The notes beneath the pieces are model-generated. The model had not been told where the DNA came from. It was given only the letters and a program-made list of their open reading frames with translations, and made no database searches. Shown here one piece after another: positions 56,850 to 64,000 of a stretch of 64,000 nucleotides of DNA. Each line of letters opens with the position of its first letter. Position 1 is the stretch's first letter. The position numbers were made by a program, and so were the translations under genes. This DNA comes from a virus. The stretch covers positions 1 to 64,000 of IMG/VR virus record IMGVR_UViG_3300005534_000012; one strand, written 5' to 3'.

Positions 56850-57984
56850 AGCCAAACCTGCGGCAGACAAGAAGGGAGGCGCGAAAGCGCCTCCGTCTTC
56901 TCGTCCTGTCGTTGACATCGCCGCTATCAACAAGATGGTCGTCAAGGAATTTGGCGATGAGGCGATTCCAACGGTTGAATCGCTCCGTAATATCCCCGTG
57001 ATTTCAACGGGACTGCTCTCGCTCGACCATGCCCTCGGCGTTGGTGGATGGGCGCTCGGTCGCCTGCATTCGATTGAGGGGCCCGAACACAGTGGTAAGA
57101 CGGCTCTTGCGTTGCTCGGAATCGCGCAAATCCAGCGCGAAGACCCCAACGCGATTGTAGCCTTTATCGACATGGAAAAGACGTATTCATCATCGCTTGC
57201 CAAGTTGTGCGGCGTTGATATCGACTCCAAAAAATTGCTCATCTATCAGGTCCCCAACGCCGAAGATGCGCTTTTGCTCGTGACAAAACTCCTCGGGTAT
57301 GAGGATGAAAACGGAAGATGGGTTCGCAAATATGAAGCGGCGGTCAAGGCGATATGCTACGACAGTTGGGCGGGGTCTGCCACCGAAACCTCGGGGATGG
57401 CTCCTCTCTCCAGGGTGGGAGCGAATTGGCTTCCGCAGATTTCTGGAATGCTGGCCCACACGAAAACAATCTTCTGGATGATTAACCAAGTCCGGCAGAA
57501 ACCCGGCGTGATGTTCGGCGACCCCGAATACTCGCCCGGGGGCCAGACGCTCAAACACGCGCAGACGACGCGGCTGTGGGTCCATAAGCGCGGGCCAGTC
57601 GAGAAAGACGACAGCGGGCGGCGTACAGGTCACACGATGGAATTGAAGGTGGACAAGAACAAACTTGCCCCGCCCTTCGCCAAAGTGTACGTGGACCTGA
57701 ACTACGTTCGAGGGTTCGATAAGATTTCCGACGCTTATGCCTGCTCCCAAATCCTGGGGATGGATTTCCATGAGCGTGTCGGCGGGAACAAAATCGTTTT
57801 TGACGACATCGAAGCGAATGGCGAGAAAGCGTTTTTCGATGAACTGAGGACCGACCCGGAAGCATTCGACAAGTTTATGGAGGTGGTTCGACGTGGCATC
57901 GAGGCCCAAAGAGAAACCGCTGTCAGAGTCCCCACGGTGGTTGCAGAAGATGGTGACGTACCTGAACCTCAAGGGGACGACTGA
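56839..57984 (+). CDS. RecA/UvsX-like recombinase
   Basis: 381 aa, ATG 56839. Walker A GPEHSGKTAL (about residues 80-89), Walker-B-like ICYDSWAG near 175, and a long N-terminal lysine-rich start. Strand exchange protein. Lacks some C-terminal RecA features and has an acidic tail. Neighbours RuvC and UvsW complete a recombination-dependent replication set. Confidence 0.9.
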   Translation: MPRKAKPAADKKGGAKAPPSSRPVVDIAAINKMVVKEFGDEAIPTVESLRNIPVISTGLLSLDHALGVGGWALGRLHSIEGPEHSGKTALALLGIAQIQREDPNAIVAFIDMEKTYSSSLAKLCGVDIDSKKLLIYQVPNAEDALLLVTKLLGYEDENGRWVRKYEAAVKAICYDSWAGSATETSGMAPLSRVGANWLPQISGMLAHTKTIFWMINQVRQKPGVMFGDPEYSPGGQTLKHAQTTRLWVHKRGPVEKDDSGRRTGHTMELKVDKNKLAPPFAKVYVDLNYVRGFDKISDAYACSQILGMDFHERVGGNKIVFDDIEANGEKAFFDELRTDPEAFDKFMEVVRRGIEAQRETAVRVPTVVAEDGDVPEPQGDD

Positions 57985-58492
57985 GCGCGTCTTAGGAATC
58001 GACCCCGGAACGGCCAATCTCGCTTACTGTTTTTTCCGTCCGGGAAAAGACGGGGACCTCATAGTAACGGGTAAAATCGGTACAGAGCGCCCATTGCCCG
58101 TGGGGCTGAAGGTCGAGGCTCTCATCACGCAGTTGGCCGCGTATGTCGAGCCCTGGTCCCCGACTCTTGTCGTGAAAGAGGGGCCAGCATACGGCATGCC
58201 GATGAAGGCCGTTGAAATGGGGCGCATTCATCAGGCCATAGACAGATTTGCTTTTGAGCGAGGTATCCCGCTTATCGAACTATCTCCGCAGTCGATTCGC
58301 TCATTCATCGGGTCCAAGTCCAAGAGCGATACGAAACTTCGACTGTTCCAAAAATACGGTGTCGAGTTTCGCAGTGAGGATGAGGCCGACGCTTATGCCA
58401 CCGCCAGGGCAGGCATCGCTCGCTGGAACGGTGAGTTGAAAACTGCAAAAGAGAAGGCCGCTGAAAAACGAGCGGCCAGAAAGGCAGGATAA
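57893..58492 (+). CDS. RuvC-like Holliday-junction resolvase
   Basis: Up to 199 aa from GTG 57893, or 180 from ATG 57950, which fits the family size and avoids most of the overlap with recA. Catalytic pattern: GIDPGT (Asp37 in the longer numbering), VVKEGPAYG (Glu), SEDEADAYA (two acidic residues). C-terminus is Lys/Ala-rich. Resolves recombination junctions or packaging substrates. Confidence 0.85.
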   Translation: MASRPKEKPLSESPRWLQKMVTYLNLKGTTERVLGIDPGTANLAYCFFRPGKDGDLIVTGKIGTERPLPVGLKVEALITQLAAYVEPWSPTLVVKEGPAYGMPMKAVEMGRIHQAIDRFAFERGIPLIELSPQSIRSFIGSKSKSDTKLRLFQKYGVEFRSEDEADAYATARAGIARWNGELKTAKEKAAEKRAARKAG

Positions 58493-58849
58493 TTGCTGAC
58501 ACTTGATACGATTCTCGACCGAGCCGATGAAGACCCGGACTACATCATCGACGAACTGTCAAACATCATTGACAACCCGAAAATGGAGATTCCGGCGTCC
58601 TTTACGAAAGTTCAGGACGTTCTTATCGGCCAAGAACTGCAATCGTACTACATCGGGATGTACGGCTTCCTCATCAGCCTATGGGGATGCGTCCGAGTCA
58701 ATGCTGGTAAGGATTCCAACCGCATCGCCGTGCGCGATTTCCTTGAGAAAGCCGCATCGGTGTGCAAACTCAAATACGAAGCCGCGTCACGGGGCCTGAC
58801 CGGGTTCCAACTCTTGCAAGAGGAAGCCAAAGATGTCCGACGCATCTAA
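58493..58849 (+). CDS. unknown protein
   Basis: 118 aa, TTG 58493 with AGGATAA upstream. LDTILDRADEDPDYIIDELSNII, helical. No motif. Belongs to the replication operon. Confidence 0.6.
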   Translation: MLTLDTILDRADEDPDYIIDELSNIIDNPKMEIPASFTKVQDVLIGQELQSYYIGMYGFLISLWGCVRVNAGKDSNRIAVRDFLEKAASVCKLKYEAASRGLTGFQLLQEEAKDVRRI

Positions 58850-59291
58850 ATTCAACCCGATTGTGCACCTCGTCAAGGTCTTCCGACGGAAGCCGGAAGA
58901 TTTTAGCACCCCGTGGTGCACAATCGTCATGAATCCAGAGCCCTCGAAAGAGGCGAAACCGGGGCTCTGGAGGCGATACTCCTTAGAGTTTTACCGCCCT
59001 CAACGCCTGCCGGAAGTGTTGGAAAACGGCATCATTGACGTGCTGACCGCGCTTATGACGACATATTCGTGCCTGAAGGTCAATAAGCCGATGGATGCGC
59101 TCAAGCGTAAGGAATTGGAAGCGCTCATCGAACAGGCACAGGCGCGTGACATTTACGAGGCCTTCGATGCCTATGTCGATTTAATCGACATTCAGTACGA
59201 CCGCCTATCAGATATTCCAGATACGATAAAATGGATTGGAGGTGACGGCAATGGTCCACGTAGTTCTCGGCCCGACAAGGTCAAGACTTGA
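58833..59291 (+). CDS. unknown replication-region protein
   Basis: 152 aa. Start overlaps the previous gene by 17 nt. FNPIVHLVKVFRRKPEDF then helical with an acid-rich DAYVDLIDIQYDRLSD. Overlaps the helicase start. Unknown. Confidence 0.6.
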   Translation: MSDASKFNPIVHLVKVFRRKPEDFSTPWCTIVMNPEPSKEAKPGLWRRYSLEFYRPQRLPEVLENGIIDVLTALMTTYSCLKVNKPMDALKRKELEALIEQAQARDIYEAFDAYVDLIDIQYDRLSDIPDTIKWIGGDGNGPRSSRPDKVKT

Positions 59292-60753
59292 AGGACCGAT
59301 TGACGAAGCGCACCTTAACCACCTCCGAAAGGAATTGTCGTTTCTTCAACAAGGCGCGTGGTTCTCACAGAGTTATCGCAATAAGCAGTGGGATGGCCGC
59401 ACCTATTTCTTGACGAGGATAAAACGGGAATTCCCCACGGGCCTTGCGGCTCGGGTCATCCAACTTCTCCAGGCGCTCAAACTCGACTACCAAATACAGG
59501 ACGCAAGGGCGCAGTTCGACAGCGGGGCTGTCCAGTATATGCCGACGCGCAACGAATTTGTCTTGCGCGACTATCAAAAGGAAGCGGTTGACACCGCGCT
59601 ACGTCACGGAAGCGGCGTTTTGCGGATGGCGACCGGAGCAGGAAAAAGCGCTGTTGCTATCTCTATCGTGGCCGAGTACGAACGACCCGCTATCATTCTC
59701 GTCCATCGGCGTGACCTCATGTATCAGATGCTCGACATGCTTCGGGGTGATGACCGAGATGGGCGACGGGTTCCGGGTATGTGCCTGTACCCCGAGTTGG
59801 TGGGCCAGGTCGGGGGAGGCGTCTATGCTCCTAACCTTATCACAGTTGCAACCGTTCAGACACTTTGTGCCGCTCTAGGAGTCACAGGAGATGACGAAAC
59901 AGACGAGTCGGATGCTACTGGGGCTCGTCGCTTCAGCGACAGAATTGAAAGATGCCTGTCAGAGGCTCAAGTCATTGTCGTCGACGAATGTCACCACGTA
60001 CCCGCTAATACGATTTACGAAATCCTCAAACGCGCAATATCGGCCCCCTTTAGATTTGGCCTATCGGCAACTGACTGGCGGGACGACGGATGCGATATGT
60101 TCATTGAGGCGGCTCTTGGACCTCGCATCGTCAATATCTCACTGTCAGAACTTATTGGTCGAGGCTGGCTCGTCCCGCCGAAAATCCAGGTCTTCGATAT
60201 CGAGGCCCCGCGTCAAAAATACGAAGGCCCGGAAAGATGGTCGTCCGTCGAAACGCACTTCATTGTCAAAAATGAAGCGCTGAACCAACAGTCGGCAAAC
60301 ATCACTCGCAAATGGCATGCGGCGGGGCGCACAGTGCTGACCCTGGTCAACCGCATCGCCCACGGGAAACGAATGGCGGAATTACTCAATGGAAACAATG
60401 TACGCACTGCTTTCCTCTCCGGCGACGATAGCGACGAATTCCGTAAGGCTACACTCGATGACGTCCGCTCAAAGAAGATTCGTTCTCTGGTGGCTACTTC
60501 GATTGCTGATGAGGGCCTTAATTTGCCATCGCTCGACGCGGTTAATCTCGTGGGAGGTGGAAAATCATCCACCAAATTGTATCAACGCATCGGCCGAACC
60601 CTCCGGCCTGCCCCCGGGAAGGAATACGCTGTGGTCGCTGACTTTATGGTCGGAGGCCATGAATGGCTAGAAGAACACGCCCGCATCAGGGAGAACATGT
60701 ACCATCGTGAGCCCGCGTTTGAAATCGTTCCGTCGAGCGTAGACTTGGTATGA
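59251..60753 (+). CDS. UvsW-like SF2 helicase
   Basis: 500 aa from ATG 59251 (TTGGAGGTGACGGCA). Helicase motifs: Q-like RDYQKEAV, I MATGAGKSAVA (Walker A), II VVDECHHVP (DECH), III FGLSATDW, V VATSIADEGLNLP, VI YQRIGRTLRP. Known: UvsW unwinds recombination intermediates and R-loops. N-terminal ~110 residues are family-like with an N-terminal extension. Confidence 0.9.
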   Translation: MVHVVLGPTRSRLEGPIDEAHLNHLRKELSFLQQGAWFSQSYRNKQWDGRTYFLTRIKREFPTGLAARVIQLLQALKLDYQIQDARAQFDSGAVQYMPTRNEFVLRDYQKEAVDTALRHGSGVLRMATGAGKSAVAISIVAEYERPAIILVHRRDLMYQMLDMLRGDDRDGRRVPGMCLYPELVGQVGGGVYAPNLITVATVQTLCAALGVTGDDETDESDATGARRFSDRIERCLSEAQVIVVDECHHVPANTIYEILKRAISAPFRFGLSATDWRDDGCDMFIEAALGPRIVNISLSELIGRGWLVPPKIQVFDIEAPRQKYEGPERWSSVETHFIVKNEALNQQSANITRKWHAAGRTVLTLVNRIAHGKRMAELLNGNNVRTAFLSGDDSDEFRKATLDDVRSKKIRSLVATSIADEGLNLPSLDAVNLVGGGKSSTKLYQRIGRTLRPAPGKEYAVVADFMVGGHEWLEEHARIRENMYHREPAFEIVPSSVDLV

Positions 60754-61241
60754 CCTTCATGTGCCGTCAGGCCCGCAATAGGCTTGGCGCAGAGCCGTGG
60801 ACGCACGAACGCCAACTGCAAATCGAAATGCTTCTGTTGGCTTCGGCGGGCTACAGCAGACCGCTCGACCAGCATGCGGAGATTCTCTATGAAATCCAGA
60901 CTGACTACTTGGTTGACGACTACCCGGTGGAAGACCTTATTGGGCTGGCGGACCTCGTATGCAAGTATGAAGCGAAACTCATTCGGAGAACAATGCTTGA
61001 AATACGGCCTCGTGGCGTGTATTCTATTCGTTATCTGTGTGGCGCTTTACGGCGTGACGACGGGCGGATTATCGCCGAGGCCCGTCGTGAAACCCGTATC
61101 CAGGACCTTGTTACCCGTTCAACTCGACTCACCGTTGACGACAACCGCGACACTTACCAAGATGTCGATGCCGTGGAATCCATGTGGAGAGAGTTGGAAA
61201 CCGATGATAGGATTCAGCAAGTGATTGATGAAGCGACTTAG
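60750..61241 (+). CDS. unknown protein before primase
   Basis: 163 aa, ATG 60750 overlaps helicase stop. Helical, acidic; DDYPVEDLIGLADLVCKY. Unknown. Confidence 0.6.
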   Translation: MTFMCRQARNRLGAEPWTHERQLQIEMLLLASAGYSRPLDQHAEILYEIQTDYLVDDYPVEDLIGLADLVCKYEAKLIRRTMLEIRPRGVYSIRYLCGALRRDDGRIIAEARRETRIQDLVTRSTRLTVDDNRDTYQDVDAVESMWRELETDDRIQQVIDEAT

Positions 61242-63798
61242 GTCAATCGACGCAGTCAAGGAAGAACTGCGCAACGCGACCGACATGGTCGCGCTTATCG
61301 GTCGTTATGTCGAGTTGCACCAACAGGGCAAGAATTTCTTCGGGAAATGCCCTTTCCATGAGGACGACAGCCCGTCGTTCAATGTCACGCCGTCAAAGAA
61401 CGTCTGGTCGTGCCTTGGCTGTCGTCAGGCCGGGGACGTGTATCGCTTCATCGAGAAATTCCACCAGTGTAGTTTTCTCGACGCGATTGAGATTATCTCT
61501 GAACTGACCGGGTTCAACCTCGCGCCCTTCTACCGGGAATTGACGCCAGAAGAAGCGCTCCTCTCGAAGTGCTACGAGGCCACGTCGAAAATAGCCGACG
61601 CTCTGTGCGACGAGTTGACGCTCCATCCCGAAATCATGGATTGGTTCTACGAGCGCGGAATAGGACCGCTCTCACTAGAGCGCTTCAAGGTCGGCTACTG
61701 TCCATCTGTGGCATGGATTGAGGAAAAGGTCGAGGCGGGTCTTTTACAGATGATAGAGCCGTCCGCCGCAAACCGTGAGGCGGTTTTTGGCGGACACATA
61801 CTCTACCCTCAATTTACCCCGTCAGGCGAAGTTTGGGGCTGGTATGCTCGAACGGATGGCAAGCCCAAATACCGAGGGCCAAGCCGGGAGTCCTTCCTGT
61901 TCAGTGGCACGGCGCGTCTGTACGGCTTGCACCTTGCCCGCCGTATGCCCGGAGTCAGAGAATCCGGTCTTGTCCTCGTAGAAGGCTTCAATGACGCGAT
62001 TGCGGCCCAACAATACGGTTTCCCTGCGGTAGCAACTTGCGGCACCGAACTTACGGCGGACCATATACAGACGCTTCAGGCTCACTCGATTAGCAAAGCC
62101 ATTGTCGTCTTCGATGGCGATGACGGCGGGCGCTCCGGGATGATGCGGCTGGCTCTCCGTGCGCACGAGGTCCACAACATCGACCTCAAATTCGGAACCA
62201 TACCGGGCGACCCGGATGAGTTTCTGACGCAACGAGGCGGGGAGGCGTTCGCACAGGTCCTCAAGGACGCTGTCTACAGTATAGAGTACGTCCTGACCCG
62301 TAACGAAGATGGTGACCTGTCGAGCACCACCGCGCAACTCGACTTTCTCAATCGGGTACGGCCATTCGTTCTCGCGTACCCGCGCAATTCCATCTACAGA
62401 GGCATCGCCAGCAGGCTTCTCGCTGACCGACTGAACCTCAATGTCGACGCGATTAGCGATTTTCTCGATGAGGGAATGCGGGATGACCCGCTCGTTTCGA
62501 TTTCGGGAGAGCAAATCGTTCTCGCCGGACTCTTGGCCGACGCTGGCAATTTCATCAGGATGCCCGAACTGCGCGCGGATGACTTTGCCCTGGGTCGCCA
62601 TAAGGTTTTGTTCTCCCTATTGCGTGAATTGTACCACGATGGCGTTCCGGTAAACGAAGATATTGTTTTGACCGAAGCGCGGAACAGGCAGATGGGCCAA
62701 CACGTCTTCGACCTTATCGAGCGGCTTCACTCTGTGACTGTTTCCAATATCGAGTATCATTATTCAGACATACGCGAAAAATCCTTGCGCCGTCGTGCTA
62801 TTGACATCAGCACCAATTTCGGTTCCGTCATACGGGATATGCAACAGCCTGCCGCGCAGTCGCTTGCTCAATTAAGCGAAAGCGTCACGGGACTGGTCGT
62901 GAGGCCGACGCGCAATGTCGTTGTCTCGGGCGCGGTGGCAACGGACCTTGCCGTGACGCAGATGCAAGAGCGGATGGCGTCTCCAAGCGCCATCCGGGGA
63001 CTCTCGCTTGGCCGAGACTGGTCTTACCTCAATGGATGGATTTCGGGCCTTGGTCCGGGTCGGGTTCACCTCCTGGCGGCCCTCACAGGGGTCGGCAAGA
63101 GCGTTATCGGCCTTGCGAACTGGGTCCACTGTCTATCAATCAAGGACAACGGCCCGAAAGCCGCAGGCATCATCTTCGCGATGGAAATGAGCGCTTCAGA
63201 GAACCTGTCGCGGCTTGCGGCGATTGAGAGCGGGGTTCCACAGGCGCACATTCGAGACGGCCGTTTCGTCTCGAACGAGACAGCAAAAATGGTCATCGAA
63301 GCATACGCGAAAATCAAGAAAGCAAAACTGACGTGGGTCGAGCGGACCCTTTCGATGCCGGATATTGCCTTCCAATGTCGGATGCTCAAAACGAAGGGAC
63401 TGCTCGACTACGTCGTCATCGACTATATGCAGTTGCTCGATTTGTCTCCGTACAACGACCGTTGGAGCAGAACGGAAAAATACTGTCAAGCGTCCAGTGA
63501 CTTGCACGACTTGGCCGAAGACTTGAATGTTCCCATAGTCGCGATAGCCCAACTCAATCGCAATGCGTATGAAGATGAGATTTCTACTGCGCGGGATATT
63601 GGGGAATGCTTTCGGATTTATCAGGACTGTCATGTTTGTTACACCTTGACCCGACACGGAGAAAATCGCTTGGTCGGATTCCTAGACAAGAATCGGGACG
63701 GTGTTTCGAACATGGCGTGTGAACTGTATTACGACAATGCTCCCGGGACGGCAACCCTTCGGGCCCGGGAGCAGAACGTCAGAAACATGACGATATAA
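61228..63798 (+). CDS. fused DnaG-type primase and DnaB-type helicase
   Basis: 856 aa from ATG 61228. CHC2 zinc finger: C41, H44, C62, C65 (CPFHED...CLGC). Toprim: VLVEGFNDAIAAQQYG near 250 and FDGDDGG near 295. DnaB N-terminal helical domain around 420-520, then RecA-like ATPase with GVGKS Walker A near 620 and YVVIDYMQLL near 729. Known: both functions are usually separate proteins; fused forms as in T7 gp4 exist but with a T7-type primase. Start is weakly supported; TTG 61225 is possible. Confidence 0.9.
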   Translation: MKRLRSIDAVKEELRNATDMVALIGRYVELHQQGKNFFGKCPFHEDDSPSFNVTPSKNVWSCLGCRQAGDVYRFIEKFHQCSFLDAIEIISELTGFNLAPFYRELTPEEALLSKCYEATSKIADALCDELTLHPEIMDWFYERGIGPLSLERFKVGYCPSVAWIEEKVEAGLLQMIEPSAANREAVFGGHILYPQFTPSGEVWGWYARTDGKPKYRGPSRESFLFSGTARLYGLHLARRMPGVRESGLVLVEGFNDAIAAQQYGFPAVATCGTELTADHIQTLQAHSISKAIVVFDGDDGGRSGMMRLALRAHEVHNIDLKFGTIPGDPDEFLTQRGGEAFAQVLKDAVYSIEYVLTRNEDGDLSSTTAQLDFLNRVRPFVLAYPRNSIYRGIASRLLADRLNLNVDAISDFLDEGMRDDPLVSISGEQIVLAGLLADAGNFIRMPELRADDFALGRHKVLFSLLRELYHDGVPVNEDIVLTEARNRQMGQHVFDLIERLHSVTVSNIEYHYSDIREKSLRRRAIDISTNFGSVIRDMQQPAAQSLAQLSESVTGLVVRPTRNVVVSGAVATDLAVTQMQERMASPSAIRGLSLGRDWSYLNGWISGLGPGRVHLLAALTGVGKSVIGLANWVHCLSIKDNGPKAAGIIFAMEMSASENLSRLAAIESGVPQAHIRDGRFVSNETAKMVIEAYAKIKKAKLTWVERTLSMPDIAFQCRMLKTKGLLDYVVIDYMQLLDLSPYNDRWSRTEKYCQASSDLHDLAEDLNVPIVAIAQLNRNAYEDEISTARDIGECFRIYQDCHVCYTLTRHGENRLVGFLDKNRDGVSNMACELYYDNAPGTATLRAREQNVRNMTI

Positions 63799-63814
63799 GG
63801 ATAGGAGGTTCATT

Positions 63815-64000
63815 ATGTCTCAAGGTATCGCGTTCGGTGGTCACAAGTGTGCGGGCAAGGATGAAGCGCTGGCTTATGTCTTGGCGACTCGTGCTAACTT
63901 CATGACCGTGCGCTGTAAAACGCCCATCGTGCAAGGCTACGAGTATTGGAAATCGCAGGGCAACGCCGTCCAGTGGCTTCCAGACGGGACTGCGGAACAC
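63815..64000 (+). CDS. P-loop kinase (dNMP-kinase-like), truncated
   Basis: At least 62 codons, cut by the right edge. ATG 63815 with TAGGAGGT seven bases upstream. P-loop-like AFGGHKCAGKDEAL: the G-x(4)-G-K-D pattern of phage deoxynucleoside monophosphate kinases. Expected to phosphorylate dNMPs for replication. Only the N-terminus is visible. Confidence 0.6.
   Translation, partial: MSQGIAFGGHKCAGKDEALAYVLATRANFMTVRCKTPIVQGYEYWKSQGNAVQWLPDGTAEH

Overview
The window is a contiguous piece of a tailed dsDNA bacteriophage genome. Gene density, overlapping ATGA/TGATG starts, terminase, portal, capsid and tape-measure genes and a phage replication set all show this. The tape measure is very long (1690 aa; at the usual ~1.5 angstrom per residue a tail of roughly 250 nm) and is preceded by a gpG/gpGT-type chaperone pair with a -1 slippery site, so a siphovirus-like long-tailed phage is likely. 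A secreted protein with a classical signal peptide and an outer-membrane-like end (35982-36413) hints at a Gram-negative host; the species cannot be named. No integrase, endolysin or complete tRNA gene was found, so lifestyle is undecided.

Layout. (1) 1-30225, minus strand, read right to left: small terminase, nested small membrane ORFs (possible lysis genes), large terminase, portal, HTH-metallophosphoesterase, Com-like zinc finger, protease-scaffold, decoration protein, major capsid, then an inserted sugar/nucleoside cassette (nucleoside deoxyribosyltransferase-like, GT9, FkbM methyltransferase, SDR), connector and tail-completion genes, tail tube, two more glycosyltransferases, gpG/gpGT, tape measure, distal tail, hub, and a tail protein carrying an intein-like Hint domain that runs off the left edge. 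(2) 30283-38644, mostly plus: a dCMP deaminase, a short minus-strand regulatory micro-operon (31014-31832), virion proteins including a long tandem-repeat protein, an exported protein, small zinc-ribbon genes and a DnaQ-type exonuclease. (3) 38645-40178, largely non-coding: two families of short repeats, a strong terminator and two densely folded RNA segments around one 96-aa gene; the best candidate for a replication origin and/or early control region. (4) 40179-53696, plus: a dense run of small early-type genes, many with CxxC pairs, containing a zinc-finger amidoligase next to a class II glutamine amidotransferase, a sigma-like factor, and a family of small proteins sharing an N-terminal xFxEPxHxD motif. 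(5) 53686-64000, plus: Cas4/RecB-like nuclease, ssDNA-binding-like protein, RecA/UvsX, RuvC, UvsW-like helicase, a fused DnaG-DnaB primase-helicase and a truncated dNMP-kinase-like gene.

How it works together: region 5 copies and recombines DNA, region 1 packages it and builds capsid and tail, the interposed sugar genes probably decorate the virion, and region 4 is the host-takeover and accessory zone. The least explained elements are the amidoligase-amidotransferase pair, the shared N-terminal motif family, the folded RNAs at 39148-39970, and recurring hairpin plus U-rich elements in front of structural genes.
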